Shown piece after piece: positions 25,677 through 35,553 of a stretch of DNA of 64,000 nucleotides. The stretch covers positions 558,001 through 622,000 of the forward strand of contig CP102405.1 in the NCBI GenBank assembly GCA_024628785.1, given 5' to 3'. Source of the DNA: Fusobacteria bacterium ZRK30. GTDB taxonomy: Bacteria; Fusobacteriota; Fusobacteriia; Fusobacteriales; Fusobacteriaceae. The position numbers were made by a program, and so were the translations under genes. The number at the start of each line of letters is the position of its first letter. Position 1 is the first letter of the stretch. Below the pieces are notes generated by a model. The model was not told where the DNA came from. It was given only the letters and a program-made list of their open reading frames with translations, and did no database searches.

Positions 25677-27302
25677 ATGAGAGAGTTTGCAAAGGGATCG
25701 GTGTATCAGATCTATCCGAAAAGTTTTAATGATACTACTGGTTCTGGTCAGGGAGATATCAGAGGAATAATTGAAAAATTAGATTACATAAAGGAATTAG
25801 GGGTAGAATTTATATGGCTGACTCCGATATATTCATCTCCTATGAATGATAATGGTTATGATGTGGCTGATTATACTAAGATTAATCCAGAGTTTGGAAC
25901 TATGGAAGATTTTGAAGAATTAGTGGAAGAATCGAAAGAACGTGGGTTGAAAGTCATGCTGGACATGGTGTTTAATCATACATCTACTGATCATGAGTGG
26001 TTCCAAAGGGCGTTGGCAGGAGAGAAAAAATATCAGGATTACTATATATTTAAAGACTCTAAAGATGGGGAAGTTCCTACTAACTGGGTATCTAAATTTG
26101 GAGGGACAGCGTGGGGGTATGTTGAAAAATTAGGTAAATATTATCTTCATCTATTTGATAAAACCCAGGCGGACCTCAATTGGGAAAACCCAGAGGTAAG
26201 GGAAGAGATATATAAAATAACTAATTTTTGGCTGGAAAAGGGAGTTAAGGGATTCAGGCTGGATGTAATAAATCTTATAAGTAAACCTGTTCTATATATG
26301 GATGATGAAACAGGAGACGGAAGACGGTTCTATACAGATGGTCCGAAAATACATAGATATCTGAAGGAATTAAATGAAAAAACCTTTGGAAGATATGAGG
26401 ATGTTGTTACTGTAGGAGAGATGAGTAGTACCTCTATTGAAAACTGCGTCAAATACAGCAGTATAAAGGAAAAGGAATTGAGTATGACATTTAATTTCCA
26501 TCATTTGAAGGTAGATTATAGGGATGGGGATAAGTGGAGTCAGATAGATTTTGATTTTTTAAAATTAAAAGAGTTATTCAATACTTGGCAGACAGAGATG
26601 GATGCAGGAGGAGGCTGGAATGCGTTGTTTTGGTGTAACCATGACCAGCCTAGAATAGTCAGCAGATTTGGAGATGATACAGAGTATCACAGGGAAAGTG
26701 CCACAATGCTTGGGACAGCTGTTCATATGATGAAGGGAACTCCGTATATATATCAAGGTGAAGAGTTTGGGATGACCAATGCAAAATATAGATCTATAGA
26801 TATGTATAGAGATGTTGAATCCTTAAATTATTATAAAATATTAAAATCAGAAGGGAAATCGGAAGATGAAATATTAAAAATATTAGGAGAAAAATCCAGA
26901 GATAACTCCAGGACTCCTATGCAGTGGGATGATGGTGAAAATGGAGGGTTTACAGATGGAACTCCTTGGCTGTTCCCGTGTGAAAATTATAAAAAGGTAA
27001 ATGCTAAAAATGCACTTTTAGACAAAACTTCTATATTTTATCACTATAAAGAACTGCTGAGAATCAGAAAAGAATTCCCGGTAGTAGCTTATGGAAATTA
27101 TGAAATAATAGATATGGATAACTCTCAATTATATGTGTATAAAAGAAAATATCAAGGGAAAGAGATCCTGGTAATATGTAATTTTTACAGGGAAGAGGTT
27201 GAGTATGACATAGATTTAGATGGGTATGAACTTCTGAATAGTAATTATAATGGAAAAAGTGATAGAATCAGACCCTATGAATCCAGGATATATATTAAAT
27301 AA
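25677..27302 (+). CDS. treC: Trehalose-6-phosphate hydrolase
   Basis: A 541-residue glycoside hydrolase family 13 enzyme that splits trehalose 6-phosphate into glucose and glucose 6-phosphate in the cytoplasm. The (beta/alpha)8 motifs are in order: DMVFNHTS (about 96-103), GFRLDVINLI with nucleophile Asp196, VGEMSS with acid Glu248, and CNHDQPR with Asp323. The N-terminal text YQIYPKSFNDTTGSGQGDIRGI is typical of the oligo-1,6-glucosidase/TreC branch. Its position after treB decides for TreC. The start follows GAGGAGAAGG. A terminator follows directly. Known alternative names treA/treC refer to the same activity in different bacteria. Confidence 0.92.
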   Translation: MREFAKGSVYQIYPKSFNDTTGSGQGDIRGIIEKLDYIKELGVEFIWLTPIYSSPMNDNGYDVADYTKINPEFGTMEDFEELVEESKERGLKVMLDMVFNHTSTDHEWFQRALAGEKKYQDYYIFKDSKDGEVPTNWVSKFGGTAWGYVEKLGKYYLHLFDKTQADLNWENPEVREEIYKITNFWLEKGVKGFRLDVINLISKPVLYMDDETGDGRRFYTDGPKIHRYLKELNEKTFGRYEDVVTVGEMSSTSIENCVKYSSIKEKELSMTFNFHHLKVDYRDGDKWSQIDFDFLKLKELFNTWQTEMDAGGGWNALFWCNHDQPRIVSRFGDDTEYHRESATMLGTAVHMMKGTPYIYQGEEFGMTNAKYRSIDMYRDVESLNYYKILKSEGKSEDEILKILGEKSRDNSRTPMQWDDGENGGFTDGTPWLFPCENYKKVNAKNALLDKTSIFYHYKELLRIRKEFPVVAYGNYEIIDMDNSQLYVYKRKYQGKEILVICNFYREEVEYDIDLDGYELLNSNYNGKSDRIRPYESRIYIK

Positions 27303-27307
27303 TAATT

Positions 27308-27335
27308 AAAAAACCACCAATTTTGGTGGTTTTTT
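27308..27335 (+). terminator. Intrinsic terminator of treBC
   Basis: AAAAAACCACC-aatttt-GGTGGTTTTTT, a clean hairpin with T-run. Confidence 0.92.
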
Positions 27336-27368
27336 AATATGGAATCTGAATTTTTTATTGAGTTTAAT

Positions 27369-27380
27369 CAGGTATACCTG
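27369..27380. promoter_or_regulatory. Perfect palindrome upstream of recA (candidate operator)
   Basis: CAGGTATACCTG is a perfect 12-bp palindrome about 50 bases upstream of the recA -35 box. It does not match the LexA boxes of E. coli (CTGT-N8-ACAG) or Bacillus (GAAC-N4-GTTC). Function unknown. Confidence 0.4.
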
Positions 27381-27432
27381 GGATTATCTGTATTGAGTGA
27401 TGAAAGGTATATATAAATTAATATAACTTTAA

Positions 27433-27461
27433 TTGTAAAGAAGGGGATAATATAGTAAACT
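27433..27461 (+). promoter_or_regulatory. Promoter of recA
   Basis: TTGTAA (27433-27438), 17-base spacer, TAAACT (27456-27461). Confidence 0.6.
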
Positions 27462-27501
27462 ATTCTTATAGAAAAAAGAAATTTTTAAATGAGGTGAAAA
27501 G

Positions 27502-28566
27502 ATGGCTAAAGAAAAAATGACTAAGAAAAAAGAAACGGTAGATAAAAATAAAGCGCTGGAACTTGCGATGAAGCAGATAAAGAAAGAATATGGGGATGGA
27601 TCTATAATGAAAATGGGGGAAAATGCCCATATGAATGTAGAGGTAATACCTACTGGAAGTATAAATTTAGATAAAGCGTTGGGACTTGGAGGATTTCCCA
27701 GGGGAAGAGTAGTAGAGGTTTATGGAGCTGAGAGTTCAGGTAAAACAACTATAGCTCTTCATGCTATAGCAGAAGCGCAGAAGATAGGTGGAATAGCTGC
27801 ATTTATAGATGCAGAGCATGCATTGGATCCTAAATATGCCAAGGCACTGGGAGTAGATGTGGAAGAATTGTTGATATCCCAGCCGGATTACGGAGAACAA
27901 GCATTGGAAATTGCAGATATGTTAGTGAGATCAGGTGCTGTTGATATAGTGGTAGTTGACTCGGTGGCGGCATTGGTTCCTAAGGTGGAGATTGACGGAG
28001 AAATGAGTGACCAGCAGATGGGATTACAGGCAAGATTGATGTCTAAGGCGCTTAGAAAACTGACGGCTAACCTGAATAAATCAAAAACAACTATGGTATT
28101 CATCAACCAAATAAGGGAAAAAATTGGTGGATTTGGATTTGGACCTCAAACGACAACAACAGGTGGTAGAGCACTTAAATTCTATTCATCTGTAAGATTA
28201 GAAGTAAAAAGAGTCGGGTCTGTAAAACAAGGTGATGATATATTAGGGAATGAAACCAAGGTAAAGGTAACTAAAAATAAGATAGCTCCTCCATTCAAGG
28301 AAGCTGCTTTCCAGATAATGTATGGAAAGGGAATCTCCAGAGTAGGAGAGATATTGGATCTTGGAATTGAGAATGATATCGTGGCAAAATCAGGTGCATG
28401 GTTTAGTTTTGGTGATATCAGATTAGGTCAAGGTAGAGAAAATGTAAAAGCCAGATTAGAGGATGATAAGGATCTTTTAGGACAGATAGAAAAAGAAGTA
28501 AATGTGATTTTAAATCCAATAGAGGAAAAGATTGTAAATGAAAGTGCTGAAATTTCAGAAGAATAA
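27502..28566 (+). CDS. recA: Recombinase A
   Basis: RecA, the ATP-dependent strand-exchange protein of homologous recombination and SOS induction. Walker [10 protein letters not shown] (about 75-83), Walker [12 protein letters not shown], the L1/L2 DNA-binding loops (around [15 protein letters not shown] and [27 protein letters not shown]), and the filament motif DxxLGxGG-like [12 protein letters not shown] are all present. Length 354 is normal. The start follows TGAGGTG. The final 29 bases overlap the start of recX, its regulator, so the two are translationally coupled. Confidence 0.98.
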   Translation: MAKEKMTKKKETVDKNKALELAMKQIKKEYGDGSIMKMGENAHMNVEVIPTGSINLDKALGLGGFPRGRVVEVYGAESSGKTTIALHAIAEAQKIGGIAAFIDAEHALDPKYAKALGVDVEELLISQPDYGEQALEIADMLVRSGAVDIVVVDSVAALVPKVEIDGEMSDQQMGLQARLMSKALRKLTANLNKSKTTMVFINQIREKIGGFGFGPQTTTTGGRALKFYSSVRLEVKRVGSVKQGDDILGNETKVKVTKNKIAPPFKEAAFQIMYGKGISRVGEILDLGIENDIVAKSGAWFSFGDIRLGQGRENVKARLEDDKDLLGQIEKEVNVILNPIEEKIVNESAEISEE

Positions 28567-29098
28567 AATATACCTTGAAAATGATGAAATTATAGATATA
28601 AACAGAGATATAAAGGCTAAGTATGGGATAAAAACTGACAGTGAGATCAGTGCAGATGAATATCTGAATATTATCTATGACTCAGCTCTTTCAAAATCAT
28701 ATTTTTTACTGTCTAAACGAGATTATACAGTGAGAGATCTTCAGCAGAAGCTTAGGATGAAATATGAGAGAAGTGCCGCAGTTGAAGGCAGTCTGAAAAA
28801 AGTGGTTTCTAAATTATCTGAGTTAGGTTACTTAGATGACTACAGTTATGCTGAGTCTTATATAAATTCAAAAAAAAGCTTGGGTAGAAAGAGGATAGAG
28901 TATGAACTTCATCTAAAGGGGATAGACTCCTCCACTATAGATAGTATCTATGGTGAGGAGGAAGTGAATGAAAAAAAGATGATATCGGACTTATTTCATA
29001 AGGTGAAAAATAAAGAAAGAGATAAACAGGTTGCCTATTTTATGAGGAGAGGTTTTAAATTAGGGGATATACTGGATGTGATGAAAGGGTTAGACTAA
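28538..29098 (+). CDS. recX: RecA regulatory protein RecX
   Basis: A 186-residue RecX-family protein that modulates RecA filaments. The conserved region is visible: [27 protein letters not shown] (first three-helix repeat, about 51-77), [41 protein letters not shown] (about 88-128) and the final [22 protein letters not shown]-type repeat. The N-terminal 45 residues are strand-rich, as in some Firmicutes RecX. Its ATG at 28538 lies inside recA behind GAGGAAAAG. An intrinsic terminator overlaps the stop codon. Confidence 0.9.
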   Translation: MKVLKFQKNKIYLENDEIIDINRDIKAKYGIKTDSEISADEYLNIIYDSALSKSYFLLSKRDYTVRDLQQKLRMKYERSAAVEGSLKKVVSKLSELGYLDDYSYAESYINSKKSLGRKRIEYELHLKGIDSSTIDSIYGEEEVNEKKMISDLFHKVKNKERDKQVAYFMRRGFKLGDILDVMKGLD

Positions 29099-29117
29099 AT
29101 TAGTCTAATCCTTTTTT
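29087..29117 (+). terminator. Intrinsic terminator of recA-recX
   Basis: GGGTTAGACT pairs with AGTCTAATCC (one G-U), loop AAATT, then TTTTTT. The left arm includes the recX stop codon. Confidence 0.9.
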
Positions 29118-29487
29118 ATTAACTTTGTTACTTTCTTTCTTATCTTAATTTTTTTCAGTAAAGATAAATTAAATACTCGTGAGTCGAGAAAGTAAGGGGA
29201 AAAATGTTTTTAAATTTGATTTCTAAATAAATAAAAGATGATTTATTGCTACAAAAACATACTATATATATGAAAAGATATAGGAAGAAAAAAAGTGTTA
29301 AATAGGGTTTCTTGAAATCTAGTACCATTAAAATAAATATCCTAAAAACAAAAACTTCTAAACCGGACTTTTGTCCTGTATCTTTCTCCTTGTATTTGAT
29401 AAACTAACTAAGTATTTAAGAAGCGGAACGCTAAAAAGCTTGGTGATCCCCATAGTCACAAAAAAGGTTTATAACACAAAAAACATT
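29118..29487. other. Intergenic region without recognisable gene
   Basis: AT-rich. It holds AATACTCG-tga-GTCGAG near 29172, a fragment like the repeat element upstream of pheT, and a small GGAC-tttt-GTCC hairpin near 29362. No open frame or RNA gene is supported. Confidence 0.5.
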
Positions 29488-29515
29488 TTGCATTTTTTAG
29501 AAAGTGTGATATAAT
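29488..29515 (+). promoter_or_regulatory. Promoter of the S10-spc ribosomal protein operon
   Basis: TTGCAT (29488-29493), 16-base spacer with TG-A before the -10, and consensus TATAAT (29510-29515). About 65 bases of leader precede rpsJ. Confidence 0.8.
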
Positions 29516-29585
29516 ATTTGGGTTGTGAAAGATAGTTGACCTTAAAAACTATAAAACATTACAAGACGGGAGGTGCAATATACAA

Positions 29586-29894
29586 ATGGCATCAAAGTTA
29601 AGAATCTATTTAAATGCTTATGATCATAAATTATTAGATCAATCAGCAGCAAAAATCGCAGACGTTGCTAAAAAATCTGGAGCGGAAATCGCTGGGCCAA
29701 TGCCTTTACCAACAAAGATTAAGAAGCACACTGTATTAAGATCAGTTCACGTTAACAAAGCTTCAAGAGAACAATTCGAAATGAGAGTTCACAGAAGAAT
29801 GGTTGAGATTAAAGACGCTACTCAAAAGACGATTTCATCTTTAACTGCAGTTAACTTACCAGCTGGTGTAGGTATTGAAATCAAACAAGTTTAA
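29586..29894 (+). CDS. rpsJ: Ribosomal protein S10 (uS10)
   Basis: 102 residues, the full normal length of S10, a 30S head protein that also acts in transcription antitermination as NusE. The diagnostic text PLPTKIKKHTVLRSVHVNKASREQFEMRVHRR is present. The ATG lies 10 bases after GGGAGGTG, a slightly long spacing. It is the first gene of the S10 operon and is separated from rplC by an unusually long 165-base gap. Confidence 0.98.
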   Translation: MASKLRIYLNAYDHKLLDQSAAKIADVAKKSGAEIAGPMPLPTKIKKHTVLRSVHVNKASREQFEMRVHRRMVEIKDATQKTISSLTAVNLPAGVGIEIKQV

Positions 29895-29946
29895 TTACTA
29901 ATGGTTTCGTTTTGTTAGGTAATTTAAAAATCACATTTTAGATTGC

Positions 29947-29992
29947 TTTACAGAATAATACAAGTTGGCAGCAATAAGCTGTTTTCTGTAAA
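29947..29992 (+). promoter_or_regulatory. Candidate regulatory hairpin in the rpsJ-rplC gap
   Basis: TTTACAGAA (29947-29955) pairs perfectly with TTCTGTAAA (29984-29992), and CAGC (29969-29972) with GCTG (29978-29981) inside it. It lies in a 165-base gap in an operon whose other gaps are 56 bases or less. An autoregulatory mRNA structure for rplC and downstream genes is plausible but not matched to a known family. Confidence 0.45.
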
Positions 29993-30059
29993 AAGAAAAC
30001 ATAGGAACCACGAGGCGAAGTTGCTAACCAATATATTATTTGATGGAGGTAGACAGAAT

Positions 30060-30686
30060 ATGTCAGGAATTTTAGGTAAAAAAATCGGAATGACTCAAAT
30101 TTTCGAAGGTGGAAAAGCTGTTCCAGTAACTGTAATCGAAGCAGGTCCTAACTATGTTTTACAAAAGAAAACTGTAGAAAAAGAAGGGTACTCTGCAATT
30201 CAATTAGGTTTCGGAGAAAAGAAAGAGAAGAACACTACTAAGCCACTTATGGGAATCTTCAACAAAGCTGGAGTTAAATCTCAAAGATTTGTTAAAGAGC
30301 TTAAAGTAGACTCAGTAGAAGGTTATGAATTAGGGCAAGAGTTAAAAGTAGACGTTTTAGAAGGAACTAACTTCGTAGACATCACAGGTACTTCAAAAGG
30401 TAAAGGTACTGCCGGTGTAATGAAGAGACATAACTTCAGCGGAAACAGAGCAACTCATGGTGTTTCAAGAAATCATAGACTTGGAGGATCAATTGGTCAA
30501 TCTTCAAACCCTTCTAAAGTATTCAAAGGTATGAAAATGATGGGTAGATATGGTAATGCACAAGTAACTGTTCAAAACTTAGAATTAGTAAAAGTTGATA
30601 TTGAAAACAACTTATTATTAGTAAAAGGTGCGGTTCCAGGACCAAAGAACGGATACATTGTAATAAAGCCAGCTATCAAAAAATAA
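30060..30686 (+). CDS. rplC: Ribosomal protein L3 (uL3)
   Basis: 208 residues, normal for L3, which binds 23S rRNA domain VI and reaches the peptidyl-transferase centre. MSGILGKKIGMTQIFEGGKAVPVT at the N-terminus and the HNFSGNRATHGVSRNHRLGGSIGQSS loop are diagnostic. The open frame extends 39 codons upstream, but ATG 30060 follows GATGGAGGT and matches the family start. Confidence 0.97.
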   Translation: MSGILGKKIGMTQIFEGGKAVPVTVIEAGPNYVLQKKTVEKEGYSAIQLGFGEKKEKNTTKPLMGIFNKAGVKSQRFVKELKVDSVEGYELGQELKVDVLEGTNFVDITGTSKGKGTAGVMKRHNFSGNRATHGVSRNHRLGGSIGQSSNPSKVFKGMKMMGRYGNAQVTVQNLELVKVDIENNLLLVKGAVPGPKNGYIVIKPAIKK

Positions 30687-30716
30687 TTTAGAAGGAAATA
30701 AGAGAGGAGGACGACA

Positions 30717-31349
30717 ATGTCAGTTTTAAATATATATGATGTAACAGGAACTCAAACTGGTACTGTAGAAGTTAAAGATACAGTATTCGCTATTGAGCCT
30801 AATAAAACAGTTTTACACGAAGTGTTAACTGCTGAATTAGCTGCTGCAAGACAAGGGACTGCATCAACTAAGACAAGAGGAATGGTGAGAGGTGGAGGAA
30901 GAAAGCCTTTCAGACAAAAGGGAACAGGTAGAGCTAGACAAGGTACTATCAGAGCCCCTCATATGGTAGGTGGAGGAGTTACATTCGGTCCGTCACCAAG
31001 ATCATTTGAAAAGAAAGTAAATAAGAAAGTAAGAAGCTTAGCTTTAAAATCAGCTTTATCAGCTAAAGTAGCTAACGGAGATATCTTAGTATTAGATGCA
31101 ACATTTGATGCACCTAAGACAAAAGCAATCGTTTCGTTAACAACTGCTTTAAAAGCTACTAATAAGCAATTATTCGTAGTAAACGATTTAGCAAACAAAG
31201 AAGACTTCAACTTATATTTATCAGCTAGAAACCTAGAAAATGCAGTTGTATTACAACCAAATGAATTAGGTGTATACTGGTTATTAAAGCAAAACCAAGT
31301 AATCATTACTAAGGATGCTTTAACAACTCTTGAGGAGGTGCTAGGATAA
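30717..31349 (+). CDS. rplD: Ribosomal protein L4 (uL4)
   Basis: 210 residues. L4 lines the peptide exit tunnel; the extended loop [29 protein letters not shown] (about 63-91) is clear. In E. coli L4 represses its own operon; whether it does so here is unknown, but the hairpin before rplC would be a candidate target. The start follows GAGGAGG and the stop overlaps rplW by one base. Confidence 0.97.
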   Translation: MSVLNIYDVTGTQTGTVEVKDTVFAIEPNKTVLHEVLTAELAAARQGTASTKTRGMVRGGGRKPFRQKGTGRARQGTIRAPHMVGGGVTFGPSPRSFEKKVNKKVRSLALKSALSAKVANGDILVLDATFDAPKTKAIVSLTTALKATNKQLFVVNDLANKEDFNLYLSARNLENAVVLQPNELGVYWLLKQNQVIITKDALTTLEEVLG

Positions 31350-31636
31350 TGACTGCTTACGATATCATCAAAAAGCCTATCATCACTGAAAAATCTGAAA
31401 TTTTAAGAAGAGAATTCAATAAATTCACTTTTGAAGTAAATAAAAAGGCTAACAAAATTGAAATAAGAAAAGCTATCGAAACTATCTTTAATGTAAAGGT
31501 AACTGATGTAGCTACATCTAACATCAAATCAGTTTCAGCTAGACATGGACAAAAAATGTACATGACTGCTGCTAAGAAAAAAGCTGTTGTAACATTAGCT
31601 GCAGGAAATGCAATAACTTACTTCGAAACAGTTTAA
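31349..31636 (+). CDS. rplW: Ribosomal protein L23 (uL23)
   Basis: 95 residues. L23 sits at the tunnel exit and docks SRP and trigger factor. The typical start IIKKPIITEKSE and the NKIEIRKAIETIFNVKVTDVAT segment are present. The TAATG overlap with rplD, with GAGGAGG inside rplD, indicates translational coupling. Confidence 0.97.
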   Translation: MTAYDIIKKPIITEKSEILRREFNKFTFEVNKKANKIEIRKAIETIFNVKVTDVATSNIKSVSARHGQKMYMTAAKKKAVVTLAAGNAITYFETV

Positions 31637-31691
31637 TTGAAATAAATTTTTAAAATATAAGATACTTATAGGTCAATGGAGGTTAATAGAA

Positions 31692-32525
31692 ATGGCAATC
31701 AGAAAGATGAAAGCTATGACTAACGGTACGAGACATATGTCTTACCTAGTTAGTGAAGAATTAGATAAAAATGTTAGACCTGAAAAATCTTTAACTGTAC
31801 CTTTAAACTCAGCGTACGGTAGAGATAACTACGGTCACAGAACAGGTAGAAACAGACAAAAAGGTCACAAGAGAATGTATAGAATAATTGATTTCAAAAG
31901 AAATAAATTAGACATACCTGCAAAGGTAGCATCTATTCAATATGACCCAAACAGAACAGCAAACATCGCTTTATTACATTATGTAGATGGAGAAAAGAGA
32001 TATATCTTAGCTCCTAAAGGATTAGTAGCTGGAGACGTTGTAATGGCAGGAGCTAACGCAGAAATCAAGCCAGGAAACGCACTTAAGTTAAAGGATATGC
32101 CAGTAGGAACGCAAATCCATAACGTTGAATTACAAATTGCTAAAGGTGGACAATTAGTAAGATCTGCAGGAACTTCAGCTAGATTAGTTGCTAAAGAAGG
32201 AACTTACTGTCATATCGAATTACCTTCTGGAGAATTAAGATTAATTCATAAAGAATGTATGGCAACTATTGGTGAGATTGGAAACGCTGAACATCAATTA
32301 GTTTCAATAGGTAAAGCAGGTAGAAACAGAAACATGGGAAGAAGACCACATGTAAGAGGATCAGCAATGAACCCTTGTGATCATCCACATGGTGGAGGAG
32401 AAGGTAGATCACCTATCGGTAGAAAATCACCTGTTACTCCTTGGGGAAAACCTACTTTAGGTAAGAAAACTAGAGGAAAGAAAGCATCTGATAAGTTCAT
32501 CGTAAGAAGAAAGAAGAAAAAGTAA
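31692..32525 (+). CDS. rplB: Ribosomal protein L2 (uL2)
   Basis: 277 residues, full length. L2 is needed for subunit association and peptidyl transfer. The signature [21 protein letters not shown] (with the key histidine) and the early [17 protein letters not shown] block are visible. A good AATGGAGG site precedes the ATG. Confidence 0.98.
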   Translation: MAIRKMKAMTNGTRHMSYLVSEELDKNVRPEKSLTVPLNSAYGRDNYGHRTGRNRQKGHKRMYRIIDFKRNKLDIPAKVASIQYDPNRTANIALLHYVDGEKRYILAPKGLVAGDVVMAGANAEIKPGNALKLKDMPVGTQIHNVELQIAKGGQLVRSAGTSARLVAKEGTYCHIELPSGELRLIHKECMATIGEIGNAEHQLVSIGKAGRNRNMGRRPHVRGSAMNPCDHPHGGGEGRSPIGRKSPVTPWGKPTLGKKTRGKKASDKFIVRRKKKK

Positions 32526-32546
32526 TTTGAGAGGAGGCACTGACTA

Positions 32547-32828
32547 ATGGCAAGATCATTAAAAAAAGGACCTTTTTGTGATCATCACTTAATGAAGAAA
32601 GTTGAAGCAGCAGTAGCGGCGGATAACATGAAAGCGGTAATCAAAACTTGGTCAAGAAGATCAACTATATTTCCTAACTTCATTGGATTAACATTTGGAG
32701 TTTATAACGGTAAAAAGCATGTACCTGTTCACGTAACAGAGTATATGGTTGGACATAAGTTAGGAGAATTTTCACCTACTAGAACTTATTACGGTCATGG
32801 TGTAGATAAAAAGAAAAAGAAAAAATAA
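32547..32828 (+). CDS. rpsS: Ribosomal protein S19 (uS19)
   Basis: 93 residues. S19 is a 30S head protein contacting S13. The start [19 protein letters not shown] and the block [21 protein letters not shown] are diagnostic. It ends in a lysine run, KKKKKK. GAGGAGG precedes the start. Confidence 0.97.
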   Translation: MARSLKKGPFCDHHLMKKVEAAVAADNMKAVIKTWSRRSTIFPNFIGLTFGVYNGKKHVPVHVTEYMVGHKLGEFSPTRTYYGHGVDKKKKKK

Positions 32829-32864
32829 TGTATCAATTAGGATATGATAAGGGAGGTTATACTA

Positions 32865-33197
32865 GTGGAAGCTAGAGCAATAACTAGATATGTGAGATTA
32901 TCTCCAAGAAAAGCAAGATTAGTAGCGGACTTAATAAGAGGAAAATCAGCTTTAGAAGCGTTAGATATCCTTGAATTCGCAAATAAGAAATCAGCAGTAA
33001 CAATAAAGAAAACTTTATCATCAGCTATCGCTAACGCAACTAACAACCATGAAATGGATGAAGAAAAATTAGTTGTTTCTACAATAATGATCAATGAAGG
33101 ACCAGTATTGAAGAGAATAAAGCCAAGAGCAATGGGTAAAGCAGACATAATCAGAAAACCTACAGCACACATCGTTGTAGCAGTATCAGAGAAGTAA
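32865..33197 (+). CDS. rplV: Ribosomal protein L22 (uL22)
   Basis: 110 residues from the GTG start at 32865, which follows AGGGAGG and matches the family N-terminus (V/MEARAITRYVRLSPRKARLVADLIRGK). An ATG seven codons upstream is in frame but precedes the ribosome site. L22 extends a loop into the exit tunnel; the PRAMGKADIIRKPTAHI tail is typical. Confidence 0.97.
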   Translation: MEARAITRYVRLSPRKARLVADLIRGKSALEALDILEFANKKSAVTIKKTLSSAIANATNNHEMDEEKLVVSTIMINEGPVLKRIKPRAMGKADIIRKPTAHIVVAVSEK

Positions 33198-33214
33198 ATC
33201 AGGGAGGTAAGACT

Positions 33215-33871
33215 GTGGGACAAAAAGTAGATCCTAGAGGACTAAGACTTGGAATTACAAGAACTTGGGAATCAGCTTGGTATGCTGGAAAAAAAGAGTA
33301 CGCAAATTACTTACACGAAGATATGGAAATCAGATCTTTCGTAAAGAAAGCTTACTACCATGCAGGAATTTCTAAAGTTAAAATAGAAAGAACTTCACCT
33401 TCACAGGTTGTAGTTTTAATATTCACAGCTAAAGCTGGAATTGTAATTGGAAGAAAAGGTTCTGAAATCGAATCATTAAAGACAAAATTAGTTAAGATGA
33501 CTGGTAAAAAAGTTATCATTAAAGTACAAGAAGTAAGAAACTTCAACAAAGATGCAACTTTAGTAGCAGAGGGAATCGCAACTTCAATTGAGAAGAGGGT
33601 TGCTTATAAGAGAGCAATGAACCAAGCTATCATGAGAGCTGAAAAAGCTGGAGCAAAAGGAATCAAAGTAATGATTTCAGGAAGACTTAATGGAGCAGAA
33701 ATCGCTAGAGCAGAGTGGAATGTAGCAGGAAAAGTACCTTTACATACTTTAAGAGCTGACATCGACTACGCAACAGCAACTGCTAGAACTACATATGGAG
33801 CTTTAGGAATCAAAGTATGGATTTTTAATGGTGAAGTGCTTCCAACTAAAAAGGAAGGAGGGGTTAAGTAA
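33215..33871 (+). CDS. rpsC: Ribosomal protein S3 (uS3)
   Basis: 218 residues with a GTG start behind CAGGGAGG. S3 forms part of the mRNA entry channel. The KH domain with [15 protein letters not shown] (about 75-90) and the C-terminal [31 protein letters not shown] segment are clear. Confidence 0.97.
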   Translation: MGQKVDPRGLRLGITRTWESAWYAGKKEYANYLHEDMEIRSFVKKAYYHAGISKVKIERTSPSQVVVLIFTAKAGIVIGRKGSEIESLKTKLVKMTGKKVIIKVQEVRNFNKDATLVAEGIATSIEKRVAYKRAMNQAIMRAEKAGAKGIKVMISGRLNGAEIARAEWNVAGKVPLHTLRADIDYATATARTTYGALGIKVWIFNGEVLPTKKEGGVK

Positions 33872-33873
33872 TT

Positions 33874-34293
33874 ATGTTAATGCCTAAAAGAACAAAACAT
33901 AGAAAAAGTTTCAGAGGAAGAATGAAAGGTACTGCTCAAAGAGGAAATACTGTAGCATTCGGTGACTGGGGATTACAAGCTCTTGAGCCAAAATGGATCA
34001 CAAACAGACAAATTGAATCTTGTAGAGTAGCTATGAACAGAACTTTCAAAAGAGAAGGAACTGTATTTATTAGAATATTCCCTGACAAGCCTATCACAGC
34101 AAGACCTGCTGGAGTTAGAATGGGTAAAGGTAAAGGTAACGTAGAAGGTTATGTTGCAGTAGTAAAGCCAGGAAGAATCATGTTTGAGGTTTCTGGAGTA
34201 TCTGAGGAGCTTGCATTAGCAGCTTTAAGAAAAGCTACAATGAAATTACCAATCGCTTGTAAAATTGTAAAAAAAGATGGTGGTGAGAAATAA
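33874..34293 (+). CDS. rplP: Ribosomal protein L16 (uL16)
   Basis: 139 residues. L16 helps to place tRNA in the A and P sites. [19 protein letters not shown] and [29 protein letters not shown] are diagnostic. Two in-frame ATG codons (33874, 33880) are possible; the first matches the usual ML-PKR start. It overlaps rpmC by one base. Confidence 0.97.
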   Translation: MLMPKRTKHRKSFRGRMKGTAQRGNTVAFGDWGLQALEPKWITNRQIESCRVAMNRTFKREGTVFIRIFPDKPITARPAGVRMGKGKGNVEGYVAVVKPGRIMFEVSGVSEELALAALRKATMKLPIACKIVKKDGGEK

Positions 34294-34481
34294 TGGAAGC
34301 TAAAGAAATCAGAGGAATTGCTACTGAGGAATTAGTAGTAAAAGCAAAAGAATTAAAAGAAGAATTATTTAACTTAAAGTTTCAACTTTCATTAGGTCAA
34401 TTAGCGAACACTGCTAAGATAAGAGAAGTTAGAAGAAACATCGCTAGAATCAAAACTATTTTAAATGAGAGAACTGCTTAA
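34293..34481 (+). CDS. rpmC: Ribosomal protein L29 (uL29)
   Basis: 62 residues forming a helical hairpin, [24 protein letters not shown] and [21 protein letters not shown], as expected for L29 near the tunnel exit. The start overlaps the rplP stop (TAATGG). Confidence 0.96.
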   Translation: MEAKEIRGIATEELVVKAKELKEELFNLKFQLSLGQLANTAKIREVRRNIARIKTILNERTA

Positions 34482-34522
34482 TTAAGTTAAGTAACTCATT
34501 GTACAACGAGGAGGTAGGGTTC

Positions 34523-34774
34523 TTGAGAAACGAAAGAAAAGTTAGAGAAGGAATCGTTGTTTCGGACAAGATGGATAAAACTATCGTTGTTATGGAAGAA
34601 ACTACGAAATTACACTCTTTATATAAAAAAAGAATGAAAAGAACTAACAAATTTAAGGCTCATGACGAAAACAACATCGCTAAAACTGGTGATAAAGTAA
34701 GAATCATGGAAACTAAGCCATTATCTAAAGATAAGAGATGGAGATTAGTTGAAGTAATAGCAAAAGCTAAGTAA
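34523..34774 (+). CDS. rpsQ: Ribosomal protein S17 (uS17)
   Basis: 83 residues from the TTG start at 34523, chosen because GAGGAGGTAGG lies just upstream and the family begins R-N-x-R-K. S17 is an OB-fold 30S assembly protein. [42 protein letters not shown] is the conserved order, read in two blocks. Confidence 0.96.
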   Translation: MRNERKVREGIVVSDKMDKTIVVMEETTKLHSLYKKRMKRTNKFKAHDENNIAKTGDKVRIMETKPLSKDKRWRLVEVIAKAK

Positions 34775-34809
34775 TCTTAATTAGTTAGAGATTGAGAGGA
34801 GGGTACAAC

Positions 34810-35178
34810 ATGGTACAACAACAAACTGTCCTTAATGTTGCTGATAACTCAGGTGCTAAAAAAATAATGGTAATCAGAGTTTTAGGTGGATCTGTAAGAA
34901 GATTCGGAACTATCGGTGACGTAGTTGTAGCTTCAGTTAAAGAAGCGAATCCTGGCGGAAACGTTAAAAAGGGAGACGTAATCAGAGCTGTAGTAGTTAG
35001 AACTAAAAAGGAAATAAGAAGACAAGACGGATCATATATCAAATTTGATGACAACGCAGCAGTTGTAATCAATGACAAAAAAGAGCCAAGAGGAACAAGA
35101 ATATTTGGACCTGTTGCTAGAGAATTAAGAGCAAAAGACTTTATGAGAATAGTTTCTTTAGCTCCTGAAGTATTATAA
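34810..35178 (+). CDS. rplN: Ribosomal protein L14 (uL14)
   Basis: 122 residues, exactly the usual length, from ATG 34810 behind GAGGAGGG. An upstream in-frame ATG at 34792 would place the ribosome site inside the gene. [21 protein letters not shown] and the end [12 protein letters not shown] are diagnostic of L14, which forms bridges to 16S rRNA. Confidence 0.97.
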   Translation: MVQQQTVLNVADNSGAKKIMVIRVLGGSVRRFGTIGDVVVASVKEANPGGNVKKGDVIRAVVVRTKKEIRRQDGSYIKFDDNAAVVINDKKEPRGTRIFGPVARELRAKDFMRIVSLAPEVL

Positions 35179-35195
35179 GGAAGGAGGCTTAAATC

Positions 35196-35537
35196 ATGGC
35201 TAAACCTAAAATCAAATTCGTGCCTACAAAAATGCACGTTAGAACTGGAGATACAGTAATGGTAATCTCTGGATCAGATAAAGGAAAAACTGGAAAAGTA
35301 ACTAAAGTATTTACTAAAAAAGGTAAAGTTTTAGTTGAAGGAATCAATGTTGTTACTAAGCATTTAAAACCTAGCCAAGCAAACCCACAAGGTGGAGTTG
35401 TAACTATGGAAGCACCAATTTTCTCTTCAAAGGTAATGATCTTTGACGCTAAAGCTGGAAAGCCAACTAGAATTGGAACTAAGGTAGTAGATGGTAAAAA
35501 AGTAAGATACTCTAAAGTTTCTGGAGAAACTTTATAA
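35196..35537 (+). CDS. rplX: Ribosomal protein L24 (uL24)
   Basis: 113 residues. The KOW motif [21 protein letters not shown] (about 17-37) and [14 protein letters not shown] mark L24, an early 50S assembly protein. AAGGAGG precedes the ATG. Confidence 0.97.
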   Translation: MAKPKIKFVPTKMHVRTGDTVMVISGSDKGKTGKVTKVFTKKGKVLVEGINVVTKHLKPSQANPQGGVVTMEAPIFSSKVMIFDAKAGKPTRIGTKVVDGKKVRYSKVSGETL

Positions 35538-35553
35538 GAAAGGAGGGTAACTA

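Noticed and set aside
32837-33223. 128-codon minus-strand frame over rplV
   Set aside because: It is the antisense shadow of rplV and has no ribosome site or recognisable protein.
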